A stretch of DNA of 64,000 nt from Cellulophaga sp. L1A9. Its GTDB lineage: Bacteria > Bacteroidota > Bacteroidia > Flavobacteriales > Flavobacteriaceae. The notes beneath the pieces were generated by a model. The model saw only the letters and a list, made by a program, of their open reading frames with translations, was not told the origin of the DNA and made no database searches. Positions within the stretch are counted from its first letter, which is position 1. Each line of letters opens with the position of its first letter. Shown in pieces: positions 11,501-23,615 of this stretch. The DNA is taken from NCBI RefSeq assembly GCF_009797025.1, contig NZ_CP047027.1, positions 1,054,001-1,118,000 of the forward strand, read 5' to 3'. A program made the translations under genes and the position numbers.

Positions 11501-12248
11501 ACATCTGACTGACATCAACTAAGCCGTCAATTTTTAGGTCTTGAGACACAATAGAACTGGAAGCCCCTGTAAATATCCTTTTTGAGGTTTTATCATAACC
11601 AGACACTACTACTTCCTGTAATGCTGCAACATCTTCCTCTAAAGATATAGATATTGGTTTTTCATCTTTAATAGTTACCTCTTTACTTTTAAAGCCTAAA
11701 CCTTTAAATAATAAGATATCTCCTTTAGATGCTGTAATGGAAAAATTACCATCAAAATCTGTAATTGTCCCTTTCGTTGTGTTTTTTATTAAAATAGAAA
11801 TTCCCAAAAGTGGAATCCCATCTTCATCTAAAACATTTCCTTCAAGATTAAAATTATCTTGCAAGATAATTGCACTGGGTATTTTAGGTTTTTCACGTTT
11901 TAGAATAATTTGTTTACCTAAAATCTGATACGATATATCTTTTCCTTTAAAGACAATGTCTAGTATATCTTCAACATACTTATCATTCACATCAATAGAA
12001 ACAATAGCTTTCGAATTTATTTCAGAGGTTTTAAAAAAGAATTTAAATTCCGTTTTCTTTTTTATCTCTTTGAACAATTCTTGATACGTTACTTCGTTTA
12101 GATTTAAGGTGATTTTTGTATTCTGAGAATAAATACTAGCACTTATCCTACAAAGAGATAGAATAAGCATTATAGCCGTAAGTTTCATTTTCAAATCGAA
12201 TTTAAATAGATTGCCCAGTTTATGGCAATTATTATATTGTTTTTTCAT
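8574..12248 (-). CDS. SusC/RagA-family TonB-dependent receptor with STN domain
   Basis: Outer-membrane TonB-dependent channel of 1224 residues. Domains in order: a signal region (an alternative ATG at residue 21 gives a more usual signal peptide), an STN/secretin-type domain at about 45-115, a carboxypeptidase-regulatory-like repeat at about 135-210, a plug at about 215-365 (containing ASATSLYGARALNGVIVIT), and a long beta-barrel ending in aromatic LNLGF. The STN domain is the part that, in FecI/FecR systems, signals across the periplasm to an anti-sigma factor; the FecR-like gene directly upstream fits this. It heads the four-gene operon. The gap to fecR is 112 bases and contains a hairpin. 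Confidence 0.95.
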   Translation of the reverse strand: MKKQYNNCHKLGNLFKFDLKMKLTAIMLILSLCRISASIYSQNTKITLNLNEVTYQELFKEIKKKTEFKFFFKTSEINSKAIVSIDVNDKYVEDILDIVFKGKDISYQILGKQIILKREKPKIPSAIILQDNFNLEGNVLDEDGIPLLGISILIKNTTKGTITDFDGNFSITASKGDILLFKGLGFKSKEVTIKDEKPISISLEEDVAALQEVVVSGYDKTSKRIFTGASSSIVSQDLKIDGLVDVSQMLEGRAAGVNIQNVTGTFGSGPKVTIRGASSVFGDTRPLWVIDGVIQEDIVNTDFDALISGDASTLISSSISGLNANDIDKIDILKDASATSLYGARALNGVIVITTKGGKRGAKLKVNYTLEQTVRDIPRYGNYDILNSKETVSIFQELDEKGFLDFPTVAQNRNGGIYTILAQQLNEYDSSSGQFGVENTIEGRNQFLQQYEQANTDWFKQLFRSSMTQNHTLSFSGGGENNSFYTSLSFFNDPGWTIADKVNRLTYKVKNTYYLSEKFKLTLGSNGAIRNQNAPGTFNREEDSFRGSVSRVFDINPFNYALSTNRTLRPRDTDGNLEYYRANWAPINIFNELENNAIELKVKDISFQLEGNYKITKNLNYDFLGSLRYVVSDRDHNITENSNVASAYRSQETTIVRNTNVFLYTDPDNPTAPPISVLPEGGIYRNTSNELTNYYVRNSLSYTNTFNQKHEVSGLLGQELRYIDREEDYFIGYGLQYDRGLTPFTDPGIFSKTLGEATDYFGIESEKERTLGIFSKLTYAYDSRYIVSLTGRYDGSNRQGRSKSSRWLPTGTVSGKWNVKNESFLENVDFLNSLSLRGSYGLTATAGPATNSLAIFRNDVTNRLNFDSRERYLNIEELQNSELTWEKQYETNLGLDFGMYDNKILFTADVYQRKGFDLIDFVRSSGIGGEFIKQGNNSDMETKGIEVSLTVKPISTPNFSWSSTLNFSTLEQKITALENKPNVLDLVDQTGGNVVGYPRQSLFSFEFTGLDDRGLPTYNLPEDPGNEENSVTGADFQDVDDITSYLKYEGSIEPTKTAGFSNTFRYKNFSLSFLVSASGGNKIRLDPKFAQSYSDLDVFTSEFKNRWISPGDENFTNVPVIASGRLLNEIPNLFRAYNAYNFSDVRVVDGDFIRMKNISLSYNFPDQLKQNLGLNTFSLKLSTTNPFMIYSDSRLNGQDPEFFRSGGVSQPITRQFTLSLNLGF

Positions 12249-12297
12249 ACTTTTAATATGATTTTAGAGATTTCGCGTTTTTAAAATTTTAAATGTG

Positions 12298-12332
12298 AAT
12301 CGAGGGATGCTGAAACATCTCTCGATTTTTTT
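12298..12332. terminator. Hairpin between fecR-like gene and susC
   Basis: A 12-bp stem with one G-U pair (12298-12309 with 12316-12327) and a 6-base loop. A run of seven T follows on the plus strand, whereas transcription of the neighbouring genes runs on the minus strand, where the bases after the stem are not a clean T run. It may therefore be an attenuating or processing hairpin between fecR and susC, or a terminator of antisense transcripts. Which it is cannot be decided from the sequence. Confidence 0.6.
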
Positions 12333-12360
12333 ATTGACTTGTTTTATTTCATATTTTCAA

Positions 12361-13524
12361 TTAACTATTTAAAGGGTTGATTATTATTTTCTGGTTTTTC
12401 ATTTCAAAACTAAAGGGTACTGTATTCTTAAAAGTGTTTAGGACATCTTCAATAGATTCTAGATCAAATTGTCCTGTAAATTTTTCATTTATCAAAGCAT
12501 CACAATGATTCTCTATGGAAACATCATAAAAGCGCTCTAATTTCTTTAAAATAGTTTCAAATTCTTCATTTTCAAAAACCAACACGCCATCCAACCAAGC
12601 GATACGACTTTGAACATCCACAAATGAAACTTCTCCCGGAGTATTGTTTGCATATTTAAATTGTTGGCCAGGCACTAAAATAAATTCATGTTCTGAATTT
12701 GAATTCACCCGTACAGAACCTTCAATGAGTGCTACATCATTTGCACTATCACTCTCATAAGAACTAATATTAAACTCGGTACCAAGAACCGTTGTTTGAA
12801 AATTTCTAGTACTGACAACAAATCTATTGTACTCATTCTTTTTAGCTACATCAAAATAAGCTTCTCCTTTTAATTCAACCGTGCGCTTGCTATCTTCCGT
12901 AAAAAAGGTAGGATATTTTAAAGATGATCCTGAATTCAAATGTACTCTAGTGCCATCCGAAAGAACGATCTCCATTCGCTTACCATAGGGCACATAAATT
13001 TCATTGAATTGATTGTTGGCCACCTCTCCGTGGTTTTCAGCATAATTATAAAGAATACTGTTCCCTTTTTGAACGGCAACAACCTCACCTTTTTTATTAT
13101 ATATTTTATTTGATTTGGATTCGTCCAGAGATTTTTTTTCCCCAGAACTAAGTTTTAAAACTATTTGACTAGAAACCTCTAATTGATTGCTATCATTAAA
13201 ATTAAAGTACATTAAAATAGATAACCCTACTAAAAGACAAATACCCGCAGCTGCATATAAATAAGATAGATTTGACTCAAAAAAAGGCTTTTTAATTGTA
13301 GCATTATATTCAATTTTCTTCGCCAAGAATTTTTGAAAAGCCACATCTGAATCAAACTCTTGACTTTCTACTTCAAATAAATGATTAATTACAATGTATT
13401 TCTTTAACAGATTCACATTCTCAGAAACCTCTAATTTATCTTTGAATATAATAAGCTCACTAGGTGATAACGTATTGGTTAGAAATTTAGAAATTTCAAT
13501 ATTGTTTAACTGATTATTATTCAT
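12361..13524 (-). CDS. FecR-family anti-sigma factor
   Basis: Inner-membrane anti-sigma factor of 387 residues, expected to hold an ECF sigma factor until the SusC-type receptor signals through its STN domain. The N-terminal 85 residues are cytoplasmic, a single membrane helix lies at about 87-107, and the periplasmic part holds the FecR domain (region with NEIYVPYGKRMEIVLSDGT and VHLNSGSSLKYP) and a C-terminal STN-like DUF4974 region ending in FEMKNQKIIINPL. It is transcribed toward susC. The sigma gene is divergent with about 120 bases between, rather than upstream in the same operon as is more common. A possible -7 element for this gene lies near 13553-13562 on the minus strand, with weak support. 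Confidence 0.92.
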   Translation of the reverse strand: MNNNQLNNIEISKFLTNTLSPSELIIFKDKLEVSENVNLLKKYIVINHLFEVESQEFDSDVAFQKFLAKKIEYNATIKKPFFESNLSYLYAAAGICLLVGLSILMYFNFNDSNQLEVSSQIVLKLSSGEKKSLDESKSNKIYNKKGEVVAVQKGNSILYNYAENHGEVANNQFNEIYVPYGKRMEIVLSDGTRVHLNSGSSLKYPTFFTEDSKRTVELKGEAYFDVAKKNEYNRFVVSTRNFQTTVLGTEFNISSYESDSANDVALIEGSVRVNSNSEHEFILVPGQQFKYANNTPGEVSFVDVQSRIAWLDGVLVFENEEFETILKKLERFYDVSIENHCDALINEKFTGQFDLESIEDVLNTFKNTVPFSFEMKNQKIIINPLNS

Positions 13525-13643
13525 TTATAAGATGATTCTTTACACTAAGACTCAAAAATTATAGAATACCCTTAGTTTTATGTTAAGAAATTTCAAAAAA
13601 AGAGTTAAATTTAAAAAACCATTACACTATTAAAGAAAATAAA

Positions 13644-14177
13644 CTGAAAAAAGAAGAACAATCATTAGGTATTAAAAACCTTAGAAAGGGTGATGACGAA
13701 GTATTTAGACTACTTTATAAACAACATTATAAAAAGTTATGTGCTTATACTTACGGACTTTCAAAAGATAAAATACTATCTGAAGATATTGTACAAAATG
13801 TTTTCTTTAACCTCTGGAAAAATAGAAAAAAAATTGAAATTACAAATTCATTAAATGCCTATTTATTTAAGGCATGCTATAATGAATTTATAGATACTTA
13901 TAAAAAGAAACAAAAAAAGATTGATTATTTAGCTGAAATAAGAATTTCTGCGATGGATTTCTTTATTGAAGATACTATTGAAACTACGAATGAAGTTAAA
14001 ATTACTTCCATCAAAAAAGCCATTGAAAAACTTCCTAATAAATGCAAAGAAGTATTTATTATGATAAAAATTGAAGGCCTAAAATATAAGGAAGTTGCCG
14101 ACAATTTAAAAATATCGATAAAGACGGTTGAAGCACATATGTCTTTAGCACTAAGAAAAATTAAAGAGCAAATTTAA
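13644..14177 (+). CDS. FecI-like ECF sigma factor, start codon unclear
   Basis: The frame is open from 13587 and encodes a complete ECF-type sigma-70 factor: region 2 (RKGDDEVFRLLYKQHY, then LSEDIVQNVFFNLWKN) and region 4 (IEKLPNKCKEVFIMIKIEG, then SIKTVEAHMSLALRKIKEQ). No ATG, GTG or TTG exists in frame upstream of region 2; candidates are CTG at 13644 or ATT at 13590, 13629 or 13671. The coordinates use CTG 13644, giving 177 residues. The first in-frame ATG, at 13953, would leave only region 4 (74 residues). An out-of-frame ATG at 13580 is separated by A runs, so a real or artefactual frameshift is also possible. It presumably drives the divergent susC operon. Confidence 0.8.
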   Translation: MKKEEQSLGIKNLRKGDDEVFRLLYKQHYKKLCAYTYGLSKDKILSEDIVQNVFFNLWKNRKKIEITNSLNAYLFKACYNEFIDTYKKKQKKIDYLAEIRISAMDFFIEDTIETTNEVKITSIKKAIEKLPNKCKEVFIMIKIEGLKYKEVADNLKISIKTVEAHMSLALRKIKEQI

Positions 14178-14225
14178 TAGCTCTCTCATTGAAGTAAACT
14201 GTAAACTTAAAGCACACCAAAATCT

Positions 14226-14257
14226 ACCATTTACCATTCATGTAAGTGGTTTTTTTT
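14226..14257 (+). terminator. Intrinsic terminator after sigma factor gene
   Basis: Nine-bp stem including one G-U pair (14226-14234 with 14242-14250), a 7-base loop and a run of eight T, 48 bases after the sigma stop codon. It ends sigma transcription before the insertion sequence. Confidence 0.8.
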
Positions 14258-14310
14258 GCTTTAAAACTACAGACATCTGCATTTAAAAACAAGCAACATA
14301 TACGTCTTAT

Positions 14311-14334
14311 TGTAGACTTCCCCTTCTTAGGACA
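14311..14334 (+). repeat. Terminal inverted repeat, orfB end of the IS
   Basis: Twenty-four bases starting TGTAGACTTCCC and ending TAGGACA. They match the reverse complement of 15514-15538 except for a few substitutions and one indel in the middle. Confidence 0.9.
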
Positions 14335-15209
14335 CCTCTAATTTCGATAAATAATTATTATTTAGCCCAGATTTGATGAAGAATTTAAATTCTTCATCAA
14401 ATCTGGGCATGAATTCTTTAGGTGATATATTACCTAAAGATTTATGCGGGTGATTAAAATTATAGTCTTCTCTCCAGTTGTCGCTTATTTTTTGAAGTTG
14501 ATAAATGTCATTGAAATAATAGGCATCTAATATATCCTCCCTAAAGAAACGGTTAAATCGTTCTATATATCCATTTTGCATTGGCTTTCCCGGTTGGGTA
14601 TATTTAATTTCTATAAAGTTCTTTTTACACCAGTTCATAAAAGTCTTAGAGATAAACTCCGGGCCATTATCACATCTTACATATTTGGGTATTCCTATTT
14701 CCTCTTTTAGGCATTCAAGAGTTTCTACAACAGCTCTTGCTGGATAAGAAAGTCCTGCGTCTATGCTAGAGCTTCCCGATTACAGTCGTCTATAACATTA
14801 AACACTCTGAGCTTTCTACCATCAGTAAGGGCATCGCTCATAAAATCCATACTCCAACACTCATTTAATGTTAAAGGTGTTTCTAAAGGTTGTTTTATAC
14901 GTTTAACCAAACGTTTTTTATGTTTACGGCGCAGACTGAGTTTCATCTCACGGTACACACGTAACACTCGTTTTCTGTTCCATTTTAAGCCTTCACGACG
15001 GATCTTATAATAATATTCATCAAAACCTCTAGTTGGGTATGATTCCGCTAACGCTGTTAGCTTATCAATAACCTCACTATCATCTTTCTTACTTTGGTAA
15101 TACCACATCGATCTACTCAGTCCTACAATATTACAGGCACGGATGATAGGAATTACAAACCTTTTGATGAGATACTTTACACGAACTCTCTTGTCGGAAG
15201 GCTTTAGAA
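14327..15209 (-). pseudogene. IS3-family transposase OrfB, frameshifted
   Basis: The catalytic part of the transposase, normally made as an OrfAB fusion. The first part (from the slippery site to 14761) contains the HTH_21-type region and the first catalytic aspartate (in CWSMDFMSD). A TAG at 14761-14763 follows NREALA. The sequence resumes in the next frame with IDAGLSYPARAVVE, the second aspartate (in RCDNGPEF) and the catalytic glutamate region with HPHKSLG, and ends at 14327. Joining the frames needs one extra base near 14763, so a one-base deletion is the simplest explanation. All DDE landmarks are otherwise present, so decay looks recent. A sequencing error cannot be excluded. Confidence 0.85.
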
Positions 15210-15470
15210 CTTTTTTGACAATACGTCTTTAAGCATCTTATTATCAAGACTCACATCAGCATACATCTGTTTAAGTTTATTGTTCTCTTCTTCAAGTTCT
15301 TTTAAACGTTTAAGCTGCTGTTGTTCCATACCGCCGTACTTCTTTCTCCAATAGTAGAAGGTGCTTTTGTCAATTCCTAATTCTCTAGATAAATCACCTA
15401 CGGATCTTCCTTGTTCATTTTCCTTAAGAGCTTTAATAATCTGGCTCTCGCTAAATTTGCTGTTTTTCAT
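15204..15470 (-). CDS. IS3-family transposase OrfA (HTH protein)
   Basis: DNA-binding N-terminal part of the transposase, 88 residues. A helix-turn-helix (FSESQIIKALKENEQGRSV through LSRELGIDKSTFYYWRKKY) is followed by a leucine-zipper-like coiled coil (LKRLKELEEENNKLKQMYAD), the normal layout of IS3-family OrfA. The sequence most resembles the IS407 group. It ends in a TAA shortly after an A AAA AAG heptamer in the reading frame, which is the known signal for -1 frameshifting into OrfB. It starts with ATG 44 bases inside the inverted repeat. Confidence 0.92.
   Translation of the reverse strand: MKNSKFSESQIIKALKENEQGRSVGDLSRELGIDKSTFYYWRKKYGGMEQQQLKRLKELEEENNKLKQMYADVSLDNKMLKDVLSKKF
15210..15216 (-). 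other. Programmed -1 frameshift heptamer in the IS
   Basis: On the minus strand the bases are A AAA AAG, set in the OrfA frame as X XXY YYZ, two codons before the OrfA stop. Slipping back one base enters the OrfB frame, which is open there. This is the usual way IS3-family elements make the OrfAB transposase. Confidence 0.85.
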
Positions 15471-15513
15471 TGTGACAGTTTGAATTTAAAGTTAGTAAAT
15501 TCGAATTATAAAC

Positions 15514-15538
15514 TGTCCTATTTTTAGGGAAGCCTACA
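15514..15538 (-). repeat. Terminal inverted repeat, orfA end of the IS
   Basis: Twenty-five bases; read on the minus strand they start TGTAGGCTTCCC and end TAGGACA, matching the other end at 14311-14334. Confidence 0.9.
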
Positions 15539-15761
15539 TTATCCCTTCTAGATACCAACTAAAAATTGACACAAAATAGGAAAAAGGAAGTCTTGAGCGG
15601 TGTTTAAGTATTAATAGAGTACATTAAAAACGAATTATGCGCTACAGGATTGTTCCAAGTCCTAAGAACATACTTGCACTTGAGTAATGATTTAATATTA
15701 GGTAGCGCTATACTCCCGTGTGCCTTGCAGAGGATACAATACTACACAAACCTTTATAAAC
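15539..15761. other. Intergenic stretch between IS and rRNA operon terminator
   Basis: No reading frame or RNA gene is recognisable here. A short inverted repeat (GCGCTAC at 15639-15645 and GTAGCGC at 15702-15708) is present but is too short and widely spaced to interpret. Confidence 0.5.
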
Positions 15762-15794
15762 AAAAAAAGTCCTCAATATTTCTATTGAGGACTT
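15762..15794 (-). terminator. rRNA operon terminator
   Basis: A perfect 12-bp stem (15767-15778 with 15783-15794) with a 4-base loop, followed on the minus strand by a run of seven T. It lies immediately beyond the 3' end of 5S rRNA. Confidence 0.92.
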
Positions 15795-15804
15795 GATTAA
15801 AAAA

Positions 15805-15911
15805 AGGCGACGACCTACTCTCCCACTTGGTATAGCAGTACCATCGGCGCTGATAGGCTTAACTTCCCTGTTCGGAATGGTAAGGGGTGGACCCTATCGC
15901 CATGGTCACCT
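15805..15911 (-). rRNA. rrf: 5S ribosomal RNA
   Basis: On the minus strand the sequence contains the conserved CCATTCCGAACAGGGAAGTTAAG-type core (about 15850-15873). The ends pair as the terminal stem (ggtgac with gtcgcc). Its position after 23S and before a terminator fits. Ends are accurate to a few bases. Confidence 0.95.
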
Positions 15912-16086
15912 TAAATCTTTGTACTACACCTATGGTATAGCAACTAATATTGTTAACATATTAAAGGGACAAAATGGGTGGTATAACCACTCACATAAAA
16001 CACTTGTATATAATTAAAGTAAGCTACGATTTACGGCTTATGTAATGTAAAAAGGAAGTCCGCCCCCTAATTAAAGGGGGCAAGTT

Positions 16087-18915
<2,829 letters not shown>

Positions 18916-19054
18916 CACTAGTCCTTTTTATTCTATTATATAAATTACTACTGTATAAATACAGCAGTACCTCTATCGTACTTTACTCTATTTTTAAATT
19001 TGTGTTTTCTTGTGATTACAATATCCCTGAAGATAATTGTAATTCACTTTGTCC

Positions 19055-19073
19055 CAATATGTCAATGAACTTT
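19055..19073 (-). repeat. Leader motif before 23S (copy 2 of repeated 19-mer)
   Basis: The 19 bases are identical to those at 21248-21266, ahead of 16S, and lie about 140 bases before 23S in transcript direction. Read on the minus strand the core is GTTCATTGACATATTG. By position and likeness to bacterial boxA-type elements it may be an rRNA antitermination signal; that function is inferred. Confidence 0.75.
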
Positions 19074-19150
19074 CGGTGATTCACCATGACAATAAAATTA
19101 TCAATGATTCCTCCTCAATACTGAAGATATAAATATCTCCAGGCATTGCC

Positions 19151-19227
19151 TGGTGGAGAATATCGGAGTCGAACCGATGACCTCCTGCGTGCAAGGCAGG
19201 CGCTCTAGCCAGCTGAGCTAATCCCCC
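19151..19227 (-). tRNA. tRNA-Ala (anticodon TGC)
   Basis: A 77-base cloverleaf between 16S and 23S. The anticodon loop CTTGCAC gives TGC. The acceptor stem contains the G3-U70 pair that identifies alanine tRNA. The 3' CCA is encoded. Confidence 0.97.
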
Positions 19228-19383
19228 GTCTTTTAGTGATCAGTTAACAGTTATTAGTTAACAGTACTTATAACGGCTATACTCAACCTCTAAAATTTCC
19301 TTTCAAGTGATACTAATTTAAATTAGTATCCTCAATTTTAATGAACGTATCTTGATTAAATAAATAACCAAACTTTAAGCTTG

Positions 19384-19457
19384 TAGTCTCAGGCAGACTC
19401 GAACTGCCGACCTCTACATTATCAGTGTAGCGCTCTAACCAGCTGAGCTATGAGACT
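19384..19457 (-). tRNA. tRNA-Ile (anticodon GAT)
   Basis: A 74-base cloverleaf in the 16S-23S spacer. The anticodon loop CTGATAA gives GAT. The acceptor stem pairs agtctca with tgagact. The bases after the discriminator A are CAA, so CCA is not encoded and must be added by the CCA-adding enzyme. Confidence 0.96.
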
Positions 19458-19595
19458 CTCACTTAGCGAATCCTTTAACAGACTCTATCAATATTATAAT
19501 AACATAATTATAAGACAGCAATTTGAACAATTAATAACTTAAAAATACAAGGACTAGAACTCTTTCGTATTTTATCATTGAGATGTTTTTCTCTA

Positions 19596-21115
<1,520 letters not shown>

Positions 21116-21247
21116 TGTTTTGTAAATATTATATAACATCCTAAACCAACAATAAAATCATCCGAATCCTAGCCCTTAATATTCTTTAAGCTAATTCTTT
21201 AATTCAATTTATTTAATTACCGTTTCCAGTAATTAAACGCTGTCTTA

Positions 21248-21266
21248 CAATATGTCAATGAACTTT
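21248..21266 (-). repeat. rRNA leader motif before 16S (copy 1 of repeated 19-mer)
   Basis: The same 19 bases as at 19055-19073, here about 55 bases after the predicted transcription start and about 130 bases before 16S. Its presence before both large rRNAs suggests a transcription-antitermination (boxA-like) or processing role. Confidence 0.75.
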
Positions 21267-21319
21267 TATTTCGTATTCTTATCCGCTTACCTCAGTATCG
21301 TTGTTTCCCTAAGCGGCTG

Positions 21320-21349
21320 CAAATATACACCCTCTTTTGAAACCTACAA
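21320..21349 (-). promoter_or_regulatory. rRNA operon promoter
   Basis: On the minus strand TTG (21347-21349) is followed after 19 bases by TATATTTG (21320-21327). This matches the Bacteroidota housekeeping promoter (TTG at -33, TAnnTTTG at -7). It lies about 200 bases upstream of 16S within the 390-base gene-free stretch 21116-21504, which otherwise contains only the leader motif and AT-rich sequence. Confidence 0.8.
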
Positions 21350-21504
21350 GCGTTTTGATAAAGTTTTTTTAATAAAATTTAAAACCTTTTCTCATCACCC
21401 ACTATAACAATACGTTACGCCTGAAAATAAATGTGATTTAATTAAAAACAATTGCAATAGATAGCATCCTTTATTAAAACACCACCTACTCAAAGAAACC
21501 TATC

Positions 21505-23493
21505 TTAACTAAAAAAGTTCCAAACCACTCCAAAGCGCACAATAAAATCACGATATGGGTAGTCTGGTGCAGAAAAGTAATTATAATCACTAAAGGAAGA
21601 ATTGAAATGCTCTGCCTTTAAATAAATGCGGGTTTGCTGCACTTTAGCATTAATAAAAAAATCTAATAGCGGAAAACCCCCTAAACTTTGGTTATTCTGT
21701 ATATACAACTCCCCCAGTAAAGGATTATATGAATTCATATTATAGGACGTAAAATACTTAAAGGTAATCCCAGTTTGCAAAAACATTGCTTTCTTAAATA
21801 CTTCCTTTGAATAATACAAGGTGTTTCTAGTTGTAAACTGTGGCACATTAAGAATGTCATTACTTTGAGACACCGTTTGATACATCACAGTATTATCTAA
21901 TGCAAAATTACCTAGTTTAAACTCCTTAGCATACTTCACCTTTATATAATTGATACTACTGGCTTCTTGAAAAGGTTTAATATATTGATTTTCACTCTCA
22001 TCATCTACTATTGTTACGGATGGATCAACAGCAAAATAAGAATAGTTATCTAAAGTCGTGAATTTAGCGGATATACCTCCAAGCAACTTAGAATCAATAG
22101 CAACCTGTAAACTATTTGTCTTTGTCTTTTCAAAAATATTTGAATTATCCCAGTTGTAATTACTATAGTCACTTTGATATAATAGATAATTAAAATTTGG
22201 CATTCTAGAAGAGGAATGCAGCTTTGCACTTAAAGACATATTCTCACCTATGGTATAACTTGCTTCCGCATTAAGAATAGACCCTGTTAAATCGCCCGTA
22301 AGGTTATAAGCGAAGTCCCCTTTTAAATTAAAACCTTTTATCCGTTTCTGATAATTAGCGCCAATTGAAATTTCATCTCCTTTGAGCTGAGACCTCAAGG
22401 TCTGCTCATCTGTAATAAGTATACTATTAAAGGAGTAATTATAATTAAATATATTTAAGTTTGCCTTTAACCTCCCTAGTGTAGTATTATAAAACTCCGC
22501 ACTAAATTGATTATAGAAAGATCGCAAGCGCGCCCTATCTGAAAGATCTGTAGCCACGAACGCATCACCGAAATAATCATTTTGATCATCTTGAGAAAAC
22601 TGATAATACTTGGTTTCATAATTAAATTGATGCCCTAGAGCTAAAGAAGTCTTTTCTATTGCACTGGAATCACTATCTTTTTTAATTAATTTATATTGAT
22701 TTTCAAAAAAATATCTTTTCCCTAGAATTTTACTTTCTGCATCTGTAAAATTCACATCAATCCTAGACCTATCCGTAAAATCTGAATCTCCAGATTCAAA
22801 TTGAGTTGCAACATCCTCGACACCACCATCCTCTTCATTGATCAAATCTTGCGCAGCAATATGCCCCCTAAAGGAATATCTTTTATTTTCACTTAAGTAA
22901 TTAGCACTTGTTCTAAAATTACCCGACTCGGCTTCACTATTATTATATTTTCCATAAGACCTAAACCCTTTATATGCAATAGCGTAATTAAAACGTTTAG
23001 ATAAATTAAAAGTCAAAAGAATATCTAAAAATTGACCTTCTTCAAAAACAGTTTTAAACATGATTTCTGTCATCGGAGTAGGAACATTGTAATAATTAAT
23101 ATCCTCCATCTCCAGGTAATTATAGTTTTTAGCCATGGCCCCTAGTTTCGGATAGAAAAAATTAGGTTCAAAATTATAGGCTAAATTATTATAGGGTTGC
23201 CCCATATTAGGAAAAGGCAATAATTCAAAATTGTCTTTTCTAATATAATTATATTTATAATCTTTTTTTATGGATAGCGTAGTATCTACATAAGTAGTAT
23301 CCCTATAGTAAGAGATAATCTTATAATCCCCAATAACAGGTTCATACTCCACCTTACTAGTATCTATTTTTTTATCTAAATTTTTATCAGCTTTTGGCAG
23401 CGGTCTTGCCTCTTTGGATTTTGGAATTGAATCTTGCTGACTTGAAACAAAATTTGAACTTAACACAATAAATAATAATATTATATATCTCAT
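21505..23493 (-). CDS. Putative outer-membrane porin (Porin_10 type)
   Basis: Predicted secreted beta-barrel of 662 residues. An N-terminal signal peptide of about 18 residues (ending near SSNFVSSQ) is followed by a charged linker (SIPKSKEARPLPKADKNL) and then alternating aromatic strands to an aromatic C-terminus (FGVVWNFFS), as expected for an outer-membrane barrel. The segment PFPNMGQPYNNLAYNF is typical of the putative porin family PF14121 in Bacteroidota. Substrate unknown. It is upstream of the rRNA operon on the same strand but has its own context; no clear terminator is seen between them. The ATG is divergent from rnhB with about 120 bases between. Confidence 0.85.
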   Translation of the reverse strand: MRYIILLFIVLSSNFVSSQQDSIPKSKEARPLPKADKNLDKKIDTSKVEYEPVIGDYKIISYYRDTTYVDTTLSIKKDYKYNYIRKDNFELLPFPNMGQPYNNLAYNFEPNFFYPKLGAMAKNYNYLEMEDINYYNVPTPMTEIMFKTVFEEGQFLDILLTFNLSKRFNYAIAYKGFRSYGKYNNSEAESGNFRTSANYLSENKRYSFRGHIAAQDLINEEDGGVEDVATQFESGDSDFTDRSRIDVNFTDAESKILGKRYFFENQYKLIKKDSDSSAIEKTSLALGHQFNYETKYYQFSQDDQNDYFGDAFVATDLSDRARLRSFYNQFSAEFYNTTLGRLKANLNIFNYNYSFNSILITDEQTLRSQLKGDEISIGANYQKRIKGFNLKGDFAYNLTGDLTGSILNAEASYTIGENMSLSAKLHSSSRMPNFNYLLYQSDYSNYNWDNSNIFEKTKTNSLQVAIDSKLLGGISAKFTTLDNYSYFAVDPSVTIVDDESENQYIKPFQEASSINYIKVKYAKEFKLGNFALDNTVMYQTVSQSNDILNVPQFTTRNTLYYSKEVFKKAMFLQTGITFKYFTSYNMNSYNPLLGELYIQNNQSLGGFPLLDFFINAKVQQTRIYLKAEHFNSSFSDYNYFSAPDYPYRDFIVRFGVVWNFFS

Positions 23494-23615
23494 TGAAAAA
23501 CACTTATCGAAACAAAGGTAATTTTTTAAGTTTTAATAAAATGTGAAAGTTTTGATTATAGCTATCCGTGTATTAATTTTACTCATTATTAGACTTAATA
23601 ACGAACCTGGACAAA

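Larger units (their letters stand above)
14311..15538 (-). mobile_element. IS3-family insertion sequence (IS407-like), 1228 bp
   Basis: The element is bounded by imperfect terminal inverted repeats that begin TGTAG and end CTACA. It is flanked by an identical 4-bp direct repeat TTAT (14307-14310 and 15539-15542), read as the target duplication. It encodes an 88-residue OrfA and an OrfB with a DDE integrase core. The OrfA sequence, the 4-bp duplication and the size fit the IS407 group of IS3. OrfB is interrupted by a single-base frameshift, so this copy is probably not autonomous. It lies just downstream of the rRNA operon terminator in the same orientation as that operon. Confidence 0.93.

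Noticed and set aside
13953..14177. Stand-alone 74-codon sigma region 4 protein
   Set aside because: The same frame continues upstream with an intact region 2, so it is the end of a full sigma factor.
15639..15708. GCGCTAC/GTAGCGC inverted repeat between IS and rRNA terminator
   Set aside because: Only 7 bases per arm with a 56-base gap, as expected by chance.
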